Origin: UBA2402 sp037139735
GTDB lineage: Bacteria; Planctomycetota; Phycisphaerae; Phycisphaerales; UBA1924
Assembly (NCBI GenBank): GCA_037139735.1
Contig: JBAXFU010000010.1
Coordinates: forward strand, 1 to 54,820
Reading direction: 5' to 3'
DNA length: 54,820 nucleotides
Shown here: positions 46,652 to 54,570 of the stretch, piece by piece
Position numbering within the stretch: the stretch's first letter is position 1
How the letters are laid out: each line of letters opens with the position of its first letter
Position numbers and translations under genes: made by a program
Notes under the pieces: generated by a model
What the model was told of the DNA's origin: nothing
Database searches by the model: none
The model's input: only the letters and a program-made list of their open reading frames with translations

Positions 46652-47362
46652 ATGGCACCGATGCTTCCCGGACTTCTCGCCCAGGCCTCGCCCGCCGACG
46701 GGGGACTCTGGTCCCTCTTCATGCAGTCCTTCGACGTCTTCACCGTGCTCCTGCTGGTGGGGTCGGTGGTGGGCATCGCCCTGGTCTTCCTCTGCCTCTT
46801 CGAGGTCCGCGAGCGGAACATCGTCCCCCGGGACGAGGCCGGTCGCCTGCAGGACCTGGCCCGCAGCGGCCGCTGGGAGGACCTCCATCATTCAGCCCGC
46901 GCCAGCGACTCGGTCCTGGCCCGCATCGTGGCGGCCGCGATGGATCGGTCGTACCGCGTGGGTGCTTCGACCCAGCCCACGGACGCCGCGGGGGCCATCC
47001 GCGACGCCGCGGAACTGGCCGCCAGCGAGGAATCGTCCCGCTGGTTCCGCAAGATCGACCTGCTGAACATCATCGGCAACCTCGGCCCGCTCGTGGGCCT
47101 GGCGGGCACCGTCTGGGGCATGATCCTGGCCTTCACGTCGCTGGGCGCGTCGGGCGGGCAGGCGGGCCCCGCCGACCTTTCGCTGGGCATCAGCAAGGCC
47201 CTCTTCCACACGCTGCTGGGGCTGGTCTTGGCCATCCCGTGCCTCCTGGCCTATGGCGTCTACCGGGGCCTGGTCGACCGCCTGTGCACGAGGGCCGTCG
47301 TGATCGGCGGCGACATCGTCGAGGACATCATCGCCCGCATGGGCCGCGACAAGGCCGCATGA
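46652..47362 (+). CDS. MotA/TolQ/ExbB proton-channel family protein
   Basis: A 236-residue inner-membrane protein with the ExbB/TolQ layout of three spans: one near residues 20-50 (VFTVLLLVGSVVGIALVFLCLF) and two near 135-200 (LLNIIGNLGPLVGLAGTVWGMILAF and ALFHTLLGLVLAIPCLLAYGVY). The Gly/Pro-rich GPLVGLAGTVWGMI segment is the family signature. With ExbD it uses the proton gradient to drive a TonB-like partner. The start at 46652 is chosen with its TATGTT box; 46616 is also in frame. The stop overlaps the next gene by four bases. Confidence 0.9.
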   Translation: MAPMLPGLLAQASPADGGLWSLFMQSFDVFTVLLLVGSVVGIALVFLCLFEVRERNIVPRDEAGRLQDLARSGRWEDLHHSARASDSVLARIVAAAMDRSYRVGASTQPTDAAGAIRDAAELAASEESSRWFRKIDLLNIIGNLGPLVGLAGTVWGMILAFTSLGASGGQAGPADLSLGISKALFHTLLGLVLAIPCLLAYGVYRGLVDRLCTRAVVIGGDIVEDIIARMGRDKAA

Positions 47363-47796
47363 AGTTCCGATCCCTCCAGCACCACGCCCCCGCCGGCAAG
47401 ATCAACGTCACCCCGCTCATCGACGTGGTGATGGTGCTGATCGTCTTTTATCTCATCGTCGGCAAGCTCGCCGCCGATCGCCGCGGCCGCGTCGACCTTC
47501 CCTCCAGCGTCGTCGGCGTGCAGGAGGATGCGGGCTCGGCCAAGCGGCCGATCGTCATCACGCTGGCGAACCAGGGCGACGCCACCTCCATCGACGTCGA
47601 CGGCTCGCCCGTCGCCGACGCGGCGGCCCTCAAGACGCTCCTCAAGGGCCTCGACGCCTCGAACCGTCCGGTGCAGTTCCGCGCCGATCGCGGGCTTGAG
47701 TACGGGTCGGTGTCGCCGCTGCTCGACGCCTGCCGCGATGCGGGCGTGGCGAGCGTGAAGCTCGCCACCAAGCGGGCGCCCGGGGAGGGCCGCTGA
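47359..47796 (+). CDS. ExbD/TolR family protein, first copy
   Basis: A 145-residue protein with one membrane span near the N-terminus. INVTPLIDVVMVLIVFYLIV holds the family's conserved Asp (D in PLIDVV), which carries protons. The periplasmic domain follows (LPSSVVGVQEDA, then FRADRGLEYGSVSPLLDACRDAG). The start overlaps the exbB-like stop (ATGA), so translation is coupled. It is followed one base later by a second exbD-like gene. Confidence 0.9.
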   Translation: MKFRSLQHHAPAGKINVTPLIDVVMVLIVFYLIVGKLAADRRGRVDLPSSVVGVQEDAGSAKRPIVITLANQGDATSIDVDGSPVADAAALKTLLKGLDASNRPVQFRADRGLEYGSVSPLLDACRDAGVASVKLATKRAPGEGR

Positions 47797-47797
47797 G

Positions 47798-48253
47798 ATG
47801 GGCGCGACGCGTCACGGCTTCCGCGACCGCAGCGCGCGGGCCATGCACGAGGCCCACTACGGGCCCAACATGACCCCGATGGTCGACGTGGTGATGGTCA
47901 TCCTGATCTTCTTCATGGCCTCGGCGGCGATTCTCGGACCGGAGTGGTTCATCAAGTCGAGCCTGCCGGTGATGGCTGCCGCCCCTGCCACGAATCAATC
48001 GCCCCCCACGCGGCTCACGGTCGAGGTCGACGTGACCGGCTACGCCCTCCGCATCGACCAGCAACCCCCGCAACCCGTCCTGGAGGCCGATCTGGTCAAG
48101 GTCCTCGCGACGGCCAAGGCCAGCGCCAAGGGCGAGTGCATCGCGATCGTGAAGCCCACCCCCAAGGCCCCCTACGAGAAGGTCATCCTCGCGCAGGAAG
48201 CGTGCGTCCGCGCCGGCCTTCCCAAGAGCGGCTTGGCGATGCCGGGAATGTGA
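47798..48253 (+). CDS. ExbD/TolR family protein, second copy
   Basis: A 151-residue protein with the same plan as its neighbour: MTPMVDVVMVILIFFMAS has the conserved Asp in PMVDVV. The periplasmic domain differs (RLTVEVDVTGYALRIDQ, IAIVKPTPKAPYEKVI). The two ExbD copies probably form a mixed dimer in the ExbB pentamer pore (inference from ExbBD structures). The start is 2 bases after the first copy's stop. No TonB or TolA gene is adjacent. Confidence 0.87.
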   Translation: MGATRHGFRDRSARAMHEAHYGPNMTPMVDVVMVILIFFMASAAILGPEWFIKSSLPVMAAAPATNQSPPTRLTVEVDVTGYALRIDQQPPQPVLEADLVKVLATAKASAKGECIAIVKPTPKAPYEKVILAQEACVRAGLPKSGLAMPGM

Positions 48254-48263
48254 CGCGCCAGGA

Positions 48264-48288
48264 CGAAGCGTGGGACCGCGACGCTTCG
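48264..48288. terminator. hairpin between convergent genes
   Basis: CGAAGCG (48264-48270) pairs with CGCTTCG (48282-48288) around an 11-base loop, 10 bases after the second exbD stop and 17 bases before the convergent YeiH-like stop. No T run; weak candidate. Confidence 0.35.
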
Positions 48289-48305
48289 CCCCCCGCCCGC
48301 CCCCG

Positions 48306-49253
48306 TCACCCCTTCCACCACATGATCGCCATCAACGACGCGGCCGCCAGCGTCACCCATGTCACGGTGGCCTGCACGAGCACCCGCCAGCCGACGCTCC
48401 GCACCGCCGCCACCGAAAGCCCCGCGCCGATCAGGAAGATCGCCCCGCCGAACCCGCCGGTCGCCACCTTCTTGATGATCGCCTCGCACCCCGCCAGCGC
48501 CGGCACCAGCGTCCGGGCCACGCTCGCGAGCAGGAACCCGATGAGGAAGGGCTGGGCCGCCCGTCGCCACGCCGTCGCGGGCCCTCCGGTCGCGGGCGTG
48601 CCCGTCATCCACACCGCGAAGACCGTGCACGGCAGGATCCACACCACGCGAGACAACTTCACCACCATCGCCGTGTCGAGGGCCGCGCTCGTCCCGTAGG
48701 CCGCGCCCGCCCCGGCCACCGACGCCATGTCGTGCACCGCCACGCCCACCCAGGTGCCGTACTGCGTGTCGGTCAGCCCCAGGGCGTGACCCAGCAGGGG
48801 GAAGACGTTGAGCGCGACCGCGTTGAGGATGAAGATCGCCCCGGTCGCCACCGCCATCGAGGTCGTGGAGGCCTGAATGGCCGAACCCACCGCCGCGATC
48901 GCCGACCCGCCGCAGATCGCCGTGCCCGAACTCACCAGAAGCGTCTGCTCGCGACCGATCCCCAGCAACCGCCCCAGCCCGAACGCGACGACAAAGGCCC
49001 CCACGATCGTCGCCGCCGCGAAGGCGAACCCGCTGGAGGCCTCTCGCCACAACTGCCCGAGGTCAATCCGCAATCCCAGCAGCACGATGCACGTCTGCAT
49101 CACCAGACGCGATCCTCGACGCGAGGCCTCCGGGAACCGGGCCAAGCCCGCCAGCGCGGTCACGACGCCGATGGCCAAGGCCAGCGGCGGGGGCACGAGC
49201 GTCGACAGGCACGTCACCAGCAGCAGGAGATAGAAGATGCCCGAGGCCGTCAC
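48306..49253 (-). CDS. YeiH/UPF0324 family putative sulfate exporter
   Basis: A 315-residue membrane protein with about nine or ten hydrophobic segments. Family phrases are LVMQTCIVLLGLRIDLGQL, LVSSGTAICGGSAIAA (a hallmark of UPF0324) and VGVAVHDMASVAGAGAAYG. Members are annotated as sulfate or sulfonate exporters, but direct evidence is thin. It starts with GTG at 49253, with TACGCT 6 bases upstream. Together with the TauE/SafE gene at 16 kb it would be the second sulfur-anion transporter in the window. Confidence 0.88.
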   Translation of the reverse strand: MTASGIFYLLLLVTCLSTLVPPPLALAIGVVTALAGLARFPEASRRGSRLVMQTCIVLLGLRIDLGQLWREASSGFAFAAATIVGAFVVAFGLGRLLGIGREQTLLVSSGTAICGGSAIAAVGSAIQASTTSMAVATGAIFILNAVALNVFPLLGHALGLTDTQYGTWVGVAVHDMASVAGAGAAYGTSAALDTAMVVKLSRVVWILPCTVFAVWMTGTPATGGPATAWRRAAQPFLIGFLLASVARTLVPALAGCEAIIKKVATGGFGGAIFLIGAGLSVAAVRSVGWRVLVQATVTWVTLAAASLMAIMWWKG

Positions 49254-49259
49254 CCCGCC

Positions 49260-49265
49260 AGCGTA
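49260..49265 (-). promoter_or_regulatory. TACGCT -10-like box, leaderless start
   Basis: On the minus strand TACGCT ends 6 bases before the GTG at 49253; the spacer is GGCGGG. It belongs to the TANNNT set. Confidence 0.5.
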
Positions 49266-49377
49266 GCGGAACCCTCCCTCCGCCGGAAGAGCACCCGACT
49301 CCCCGAGTCGTGCGAATGGATTGGCGGCATGCCGTGGCCGACCCACCCGTCCATGCCGATAGAGTTGGTCGCTTCCC

Positions 49378-50295
49378 ATGAACGTCGTCGCCAGCCCCTA
49401 TCACCTGACAACCCGCGAACCGGCCGCCATGGCCGCGTTGCTGTTGGCCCGTCAGGTGGTCACGCTGCTTCCCACGCCCCTCGAAGGGGCCGGGAGCAGC
49501 CGCGAGGCGATGGCGGCGGCTCGCTGCGTTCCCACCTATCGGGCCCTGGTCGAAAGCTGGTCGTGGACGCAGCCCCTGTGGGAGGCGCAGGTCCTGACGT
49601 CCCACGTGGAGGGGGAATCGCCCGCGCAGGACATGTTCGCGGTGGGCCAGAAGATCGCCGCGGAGGAGGCCTTGGGCCCCTTGCGCCAGTTCACCAACGA
49701 CCAGTTCTTCGACGACGATCGCGAGTATCTGGGCGCGTTGGCGGCCGACCTGCTCAAGGGCGGGCCCGACCCCGGCATCAGCGTGCCGCTCGCGGCGGGG
49801 CTCGACCGCTTCGCGGCTCGCCACAACCTGTCGATCGCGCGGTCGGCTCCGCAAAGCCTGGCCCAGCGGGCCGAGGCGACCCTGGCGACCGACGTGCAGA
49901 CGGTGGTGGTGCCGATCCTGCTGCAGGCCTCGGCGTTGCGACTGCTCCACGCTCGCGACGTGATGGGCGACATGCTCGAGCGGCTGTGGGAAGGCGAGAC
50001 GGTGCTCGGGCTTCGGGCCTTTGCCGACGCCTACGAGCGTCGGCGCGAGGAGATCCTCGAAGGATGCCGCGACGACGAAGTGCGGCTGATCGAGGGTGCG
50101 GCGAGCATCTCGATCATGACGCTGCCCGGCGACGCCGTGCTTCGATCGAGCCTGACGGCGTTGGCGGCGATGGGGCCCAGGCGTCACCACGAGGTGCGCA
50201 ACGCGGAGAACCTGCCCGCGCCGTACGACGAGCTGGACCGCACGCCGATCGTCACGATGGTGGTCAAGCCGCTGGGCGTCCCGTCACGACGCTGA
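49378..50295 (+). CDS. conserved-looking protein of unknown function
   Basis: A 305-residue soluble protein, mostly alpha-helical by composition, with no membrane span, signal peptide or motif that I recognise. Notable segments are YHLTTREPAAMAALLLARQVVTLLPTP near the start, VPTYRALVESWSWTQPLW, and RQFTNDQFFDDDREYLGALAADLL in the middle. It is divergent from the YeiH-like gene and overlaps the end of the convergent small exporter gene by 12 bases. A TAGAGT box ends 12 bases before the ATG. No function is proposed. Confidence 0.75.
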   Translation: MNVVASPYHLTTREPAAMAALLLARQVVTLLPTPLEGAGSSREAMAAARCVPTYRALVESWSWTQPLWEAQVLTSHVEGESPAQDMFAVGQKIAAEEALGPLRQFTNDQFFDDDREYLGALAADLLKGGPDPGISVPLAAGLDRFAARHNLSIARSAPQSLAQRAEATLATDVQTVVVPILLQASALRLLHARDVMGDMLERLWEGETVLGLRAFADAYERRREEILEGCRDDEVRLIEGAASISIMTLPGDAVLRSSLTALAAMGPRRHHEVRNAENLPAPYDELDRTPIVTMVVKPLGVPSRR

Positions 50296-51114
50296 ACCGC
50301 CGCCCCCGGCCTTGGCCTGCTGCTGGGCGGCCCACCGCTTCTTCATGCCGCCCAGTCGCCAGTTGATGAAGGCGAAGATGGCGACGATGAGCACGATGCT
50401 GCCGATCATCGTGACCGGGCTCTCGGACTTGAAGTAGGGGCTTTTCTTGATGGTGGCGGCGAAGGCGTAGACGGTGAACGTGCTGATCACGCTCCCCACG
50501 ACGACGCCGGTGAGCGTCGCCCGCCTCGTCAGGCCGAGCAGGCGACCGAGGATCGACCCGCCGACCGATCCGGTGGCGGCGAACGGGAAGGTCACGAACG
50601 CGACGAGGCCTGCCCACGCGAAACGCCGCATCCACGGGTGCTGCGACAGGAAGAACTGACCGTCCTCCTGCAGGGCGAGCATGGCGGGGCCCACCTTGGG
50701 GATGCGGTAGATGAACGAGGCGTGGAAGACCATGATGAACGCCGTGAGGGCGTCCATCCACAGGATGAGCACCAGCAGTTCCTCGGTCGTGAGACTCGCG
50801 AGGAACTGCTGCCACGCGGGCATGTCGGCGATGGCCTGGGCCTTGTCCCGTCCCAGCAGGAGCACCGCGCGGCCAAGGCCGAAGAAGACCATGCCGGCGG
50901 AGACGGCCAGGTTGATCATGAAGTCGACGCCGCGGCTGATGCCGGCGACGACCAGCATGATCGCGGTGGCGCCCAGGGGGCCGGCGAGGGTCGCCCACCA
51001 GACGAGCGGATGACGCCGCCGGAGGTCCGCGCCGTAGCGCGCCTCCTCGCCGGCGAGGTTGATCTCGTCGGACGAGACGGCGGAAGAGGGTGTCCCTTGG
51101 GTGGGTTCGGTCAC
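50284..51114 (-). CDS. small multi-drug export-like membrane protein (Sm_multidrug_ex)
   Basis: A 276-residue membrane protein. About six hydrophobic segments, with a hydrophilic N-terminal 40 residues (VSSDEINLAGEEARYG). The segment VTFPFAATGSVGGSILGRLLGL followed by ATLTGVVVGSVISTF resembles the Sm_multidrug_ex/YngC-like family signature (a Gly-rich turn between helices). The charged C-terminus ends in Gly/Ser. Substrate is unknown. It starts with GTG at 51114, with TACCCT 5 bases upstream. Its end overlaps the convergent unknown gene by 12 bases. Confidence 0.7.
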   Translation of the reverse strand: MTEPTQGTPSSAVSSDEINLAGEEARYGADLRRRHPLVWWATLAGPLGATAIMLVVAGISRGVDFMINLAVSAGMVFFGLGRAVLLLGRDKAQAIADMPAWQQFLASLTTEELLVLILWMDALTAFIMVFHASFIYRIPKVGPAMLALQEDGQFFLSQHPWMRRFAWAGLVAFVTFPFAATGSVGGSILGRLLGLTRRATLTGVVVGSVISTFTVYAFAATIKKSPYFKSESPVTMIGSIVLIVAIFAFINWRLGGMKKRWAAQQQAKAGGGGSAS

Positions 51115-51119
51115 GAGCA

Positions 51120-51125
51120 AGGGTA
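51120..51125 (-). promoter_or_regulatory. TACCCT -10-like box, leaderless start
   Basis: On the minus strand TACCCT ends 5 bases before the GTG at 51114; the spacer is TGCTC. It belongs to the TANNNT set. Confidence 0.5.
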
Positions 51126-51210
51126 GCGGGAGCGCGAGGGAGACCCGCCGCGGAAAGCCATGGGATTTGCCCCTGCGGCGGACGGTGCGGACGTACGCTT
51201 GCCCACGTCC

Positions 51211-52446
51211 ATGGCCGGCATCGTCCTGTACTTCCAGTTGCACCAGCCGCACCGGCTCCGCCGGTACAGCGTCTTCGACACCGACCACAAGTACTTCGAC
51301 GAGCAGGCCAACGCGGAGATCTGCCGCAAGGTCGCGGACAAGTGCTACCGGCCGGCGACGCAGATGCTGCTGGACCTGGCCCGCCGGTGGCAGGGCCGCT
51401 TCAAGGTGTCGTTGTCGATCACGGGGATCCTGCTCGAGCAGCTCGAGCGCCACGCGCCCGACGTGATCGTGCTGCTGCAGGAACTGGTGCGATCAGGCTC
51501 GTGCGAACTCCTGGGCGAGACGTACCACCACTCGCTGGCCTCGCTCTACTGGCCCGAGGAGTTCGCGCACCAGGTGGAGCAGCACGGCGAGAAGGTCCGG
51601 GCCCTCTTCGGGGTCGAGCCGGGGTTCTTCCGCAACACCGAACTCATCCATTCCGACGACATCGCCGCGATGGTGGCCTCGCTCCGCCGCCCCGACGGTT
51701 CGACGCGGTTCCGCGGCCTCTTCACCGAGGCCGCCACGCCCGACCTGGCCGCTCCCGGCGGCTGCGGCAAGGTCTACGCCCCGGCCGGGTCGCCTTCGCT
51801 GCGTCTCCTGGTCCGCAACCCCGGACTCAGCGACGACGTGGCGTTCCGTTTCGGGAACAAGTCGTGGGAACACTGGCCGCTGACGGCGGAGAAGTACGCC
51901 GCGTGGCTCATCCACGCGGCTCGCCACGGGCTGGCGACAGTCTGCATGGACTTCGAGACCTTCGGCGAGCATCAATGGGCGGAAACGGGCATCTTCCGTT
52001 TCATGCACGAACTGCCGGGCGAGGTCTTCCGTCAATCCGACGAGGCGACGTTCCTGACGCCGACGCAGGCGATCGAGGCGCCCGCGGCGGCGGTGGCCTC
52101 GGTGCCGCGGCCGGTGTCGTGGGCCGACGCCGCACGCGACCTCTCGGCGTGGCGTGGCAACGCGATGCAGGTGCACGCGCTCGACGAGGCGTTTCGCCTG
52201 GGCCGCCGCCTGCACGCGATGCTGTCGGGCGAACCCCGCGAGAGCCAGCGGGCCGAGACGCTGCGAGGCCTGATGCGCACGTGGCGATCGCTCACGACCT
52301 CGGACCACTTCTACTACATGAGCACCAAGGGCGACGCCGACGGCGCCGTGCACGCGTACTTCCGGGCCTTCGAATCGCCCTATGACGCCTGCATGGCGTA
52401 CATGAACGTGCTCAAGGACCTCGAGCGGCAGATCGAGTCGGCGTGA
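51211..52446 (+). CDS. glycoside hydrolase family 57 (alpha-amylase/glucanotransferase type)
   Basis: A 411-residue GH57 enzyme acting on alpha-1,4-glucans. Conserved regions in order are LYFQLHQPHRL (residues 5-15, with the HQP triplet), LLGETYHHSLASLYW (about 105), FFRNTELIHSDD (about 140), RFGNKSWEHWP (about 215) and MDFETFGEHQW (about 246), where the family places catalytic or near-catalytic acidic residues. It is shorter than GH57 branching enzymes and close to the cytoplasmic alpha-amylase length. No signal peptide is seen. TACGCT ends 11 bases before the ATG. It may work with GH31 in glycogen use (inference). Confidence 0.88.
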   Translation: MAGIVLYFQLHQPHRLRRYSVFDTDHKYFDEQANAEICRKVADKCYRPATQMLLDLARRWQGRFKVSLSITGILLEQLERHAPDVIVLLQELVRSGSCELLGETYHHSLASLYWPEEFAHQVEQHGEKVRALFGVEPGFFRNTELIHSDDIAAMVASLRRPDGSTRFRGLFTEAATPDLAAPGGCGKVYAPAGSPSLRLLVRNPGLSDDVAFRFGNKSWEHWPLTAEKYAAWLIHAARHGLATVCMDFETFGEHQWAETGIFRFMHELPGEVFRQSDEATFLTPTQAIEAPAAAVASVPRPVSWADAARDLSAWRGNAMQVHALDEAFRLGRRLHAMLSGEPRESQRAETLRGLMRTWRSLTTSDHFYYMSTKGDADGAVHAYFRAFESPYDACMAYMNVLKDLERQIESA

Positions 52447-52516
52447 GGCCCGGGCGACGAGCGTCCCTCCCGCTCGCGTGCGCCCTTTCGTTCACCTCCT
52501 TTCCTTCACGCAAAAA

Positions 52517-52546
52517 CGCCGAACCCCGGCCTCCCGGGGTTCGGCG
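52517..52546 (-). terminator. intrinsic terminator of mscL
   Basis: A 13-bp perfect stem: CGCCGAACCCCGG (52517-52529) with its complement at 52534-52546, around a 4-base loop. Five A residues just left of it (52512-52516) become a T run on the minus strand, about 36 bases after the mscL stop (52582). This is a textbook terminator for the minus strand; it may also slow the convergent GH57 transcript. Confidence 0.88.
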
Positions 52547-52581
52547 CTGTTGAGTCGACACGGTCAGGGCCGTCCCGAGCG

Positions 52582-53016
52582 TCAGGCCCGCTTGGCGAGC
52601 AGGTCGCGGATCTCGGTGAGCAGCGCCTGATCCTTGGTCGGGCCCGAGGGAGGCGGGGGCGCCTGCTCGGTCTCGAACCGCTTCTTCGCCGTGTTGAAGG
52701 CCTTGACGACCAGGAAGACGCAGAAGGCCAGGATGAAGAAGTTGAGGGAGACGGTGATGAAGTTGCCGTAGGCGATCACCGCGCCCTCCTTGCGGGCGTC
52801 GGCGAGGTTGGTCGCGCTCACCTTGTCGGAGAGGGCGAAGAACTTGTTGCTGAAGTCCACGCCCCCGCCCATGATGCGGGCGATCACCGGCATCAGCAGG
52901 TCGCCGATCATCGAGTTGACGATCTTGCCGAACTCGGCGCCGATGATCACGCCCACCGCGAGGTCCAGGACGTTGCCCTTGAGGGCGAACTCGCGGAACT
53001 CCTTGACGAAACCCAT
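52582..53016 (-). CDS. mscL: large-conductance mechanosensitive channel
   Basis: MscL, 144 residues, opens under membrane tension to release solutes in osmotic down-shock. The N-terminal amphipathic helix is GFVKEFREFALKGNVLDLAVGVIIGAEFGKIV, running into TM1. The periplasmic loop is followed by TM2 (VSLNFFILAFCVFLVVKAFN) and a C-terminal helix (KDQALLTEIRDLLAKRA). A Pro-rich joint lies before that helix. The start at 53016 has AGGAG seven bases upstream, so this is a Shine-Dalgarno gene. It ends with a strong terminator. Confidence 0.96.
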   Translation of the reverse strand: MGFVKEFREFALKGNVLDLAVGVIIGAEFGKIVNSMIGDLLMPVIARIMGGGVDFSNKFFALSDKVSATNLADARKEGAVIAYGNFITVSLNFFILAFCVFLVVKAFNTAKKRFETEQAPPPPSGPTKDQALLTEIRDLLAKRA

Positions 53017-53042
53017 GATTGCTCCTTTCGATTGCGCATGCC

Positions 53043-53061
53043 CCGCGGCCTCACGCCGCGG
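53043..53061 (-). terminator. GC hairpin after the DUF481 gene
   Basis: CCGCGGC (53043-53049) pairs with GCCGCGG (53055-53061) around a 5-base loop, between the DUF481 stop (53113) and the mscL start (53016) on the minus strand. No T run; possible weak terminator or leader structure for mscL. Confidence 0.35.
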
Positions 53062-53112
53062 ATGTGGCCGAGTCTAGCGATCCCGCGCCGCCGAGGATCG
53101 CCGCTCGACGGT

Positions 53113-53988
53113 TCAGAAGTTCCACGCCAGCAGCGCGAAGTACTCGATGTCGTTCTTCTTGCGGTCGGGACCGGGGTTGTGGTTGTAGCGATCTTCCACG
53201 CCCAGCTTGAGCGTCATGTTCACTTCGGGGTCCACGAGGATTTCCCACCCCGCCTTGGCGTTCATGCGGTACTCCCAGAGTTCCGAGAGGTCCGGCAGCC
53301 ATTCGACCGACGCGAAGAGCTTCTGACGCTCCGTCAGCTTGTGCTCGACGTCGAGGCCCACGAGCCCTTCGGGGATGATCTCGTTGCGGCTGCCGCCCAC
53401 TTCCTTGGTGAGACCAAGACCCACCCGACCCAGCAGGGACGTGCGGTCGTTCTTCACGAAGTAGTAGCCAGGACCCGCGAAGGCCGAGAGACGCCAGTCC
53501 CAGTCCTGGAACTCGTCGTACTCGATCTTGCCCGTCGCGAAGACCACCCAGCGCTCGCCCACGTTCCAGTCGTTGCGCAGGTCGAAGACGCCGCGAGACT
53601 TGGTCTTCTCGCCGTCGCTGGCGGCATAGGTGTAGTTGAGCGCCGCGGTGGTCTTCATCGCCGACGTCTCGCGCGACGCGCCCACGCCCACGCGGAAGCT
53701 CAGGTTCTGGCTGTTGCCGTCCGAGCCGTTCAGGCCGCCCTCGACCGTGCCCTTCCAGCCCTTGAAGAAGGAGTCGGGATCCGCCGGCTTGGCGGGGGCC
53801 GCGGCCTTGTCGTCGGCCGAAGCATCGGCCGTCACCGTCGCCGGCGCCACGTGCAACGCCACCTCGGTCACCCGGCCCGTCGGCAGGTCCGCCTCCAAAG
53901 GCGACTCGAAGGCCACAAGGTTCGACGCATGGGCCGCACACGAACCCGCGGCGAGCACCAAGAGAGACACAAGATCTACGCGACGCAT
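53113..53988 (-). CDS. DUF481 family outer-membrane beta-barrel protein
   Basis: A 291-residue protein with a Sec signal peptide (RRVDLVSLLVLAAGSCAAHA). After an Ala/Asp-rich stretch (about 60-85) the chain is a series of amphipathic strands, e.g. WKGTVEGGLNGSDGNSQNLSFRV, AALNYTYAASDGEKTKSRG and RWVVFATGKIEYDEFQDW. It ends in LLAWNF, a terminal aromatic residue as in proteins inserted by the Bam complex. This matches the salt-induced outer-membrane protein family DUF481. Function unknown. The ATG at 53988 has AAGGAG about 7 bases upstream. Confidence 0.85.
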   Translation of the reverse strand: MRRVDLVSLLVLAAGSCAAHASNLVAFESPLEADLPTGRVTEVALHVAPATVTADASADDKAAAPAKPADPDSFFKGWKGTVEGGLNGSDGNSQNLSFRVGVGASRETSAMKTTAALNYTYAASDGEKTKSRGVFDLRNDWNVGERWVVFATGKIEYDEFQDWDWRLSAFAGPGYYFVKNDRTSLLGRVGLGLTKEVGGSRNEIIPEGLVGLDVEHKLTERQKLFASVEWLPDLSELWEYRMNAKAGWEILVDPEVNMTLKLGVEDRYNHNPGPDRKKNDIEYFALLAWNF

Positions 53989-54118
53989 GCTGCTGCTCCT
54001 TCTGGAGAAACGACTGGAGAAGGTCCGCCGTGCGGACCGCACGAGAGCAGAATGTACCTCGGGAGTGTCGCTGCGACCCGCCCCAAGCGGCTTTTTGCCC
54101 ATGCGGCCTGTCGGTTGC

Positions 54119-54127
54119 TGTGGACAA
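54119..54127 (-). other. single DnaA-box-like 9-mer
   Basis: TGTGGACAA here reads TTGTCCACA on the minus strand, the DnaA-box form common in GC-rich bacteria. It stands alone between two divergent genes. A single box may be chance or a local regulatory site; it does not mark an origin. Confidence 0.3.
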
Positions 54128-54151
54128 CAGTCGGATTGTGTCGCCGGGGGC

Positions 54152-54157
54152 TAAAGT
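54152..54157 (+). promoter_or_regulatory. TAAAGT -10-like box with normal leader
   Basis: TAAAGT lies 41 bases before the ATG at 54199. The leader of about 33 bases contains AAGGAG at good spacing to the start. It shows the same -10 type used with a standard ribosome binding site. Confidence 0.4.
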
Positions 54158-54198
54158 TGATCGCTCGACGCTCTCAACCACACCGAAGGAGTTGCACC

Positions 54199-54492
54199 AT
54201 GAAGAAGACCGCCACGATGTTCGCCCTCGCGCTCGCCGCAGCCGCCCTGACCGGATGCAAGAGCGCGGACGCCGGCAAGACCAAGGAGCCCGCCAAGCAG
54301 GAGACCCCGGCGAAGGCGAGCATGGGGATCGTCAACTCGAAGTGCCCGATGATGCTCTCGCACGCCGCGGGCTCGAAGGTGACGGTGGACTTCAAGGGCC
54401 AGAAGGTCGGCATGTGCTGCAAGGGCTGCGTGCCCGCGTGGGACAAGCTCACCGACGAGCAGAAGGCCGAGAAGCTCAAGGCCGCGATGTGA
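54199..54492 (+). CDS. small YHS-like metal-binding lipoprotein
   Basis: A 97-residue protein. The signal peptide ends in a lipobox ALTGC (Cys at about residue 20). A Lys/Pro/Glu-rich linker follows. The C-terminal 55 residues resemble a YHS/heavy-metal binding domain: VNSKCPMMLSHAAG, then VDFKGQKVGMCCKGCVPAW, with four Cys and two Met as possible copper or other soft-metal ligands. It probably binds metal in the periplasm (inference). AAGGAG lies about 8 bases before the ATG. Confidence 0.8.
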   Translation: MKKTATMFALALAAAALTGCKSADAGKTKEPAKQETPAKASMGIVNSKCPMMLSHAAGSKVTVDFKGQKVGMCCKGCVPAWDKLTDEQKAEKLKAAM

Positions 54493-54570
54493 TGATCGCC
54501 CGGGGTCGGTCTTCGGCGGTCCCGCCGACGATCAACCGACTGCGATCAACCGACTGCGAACGACAGGCCG

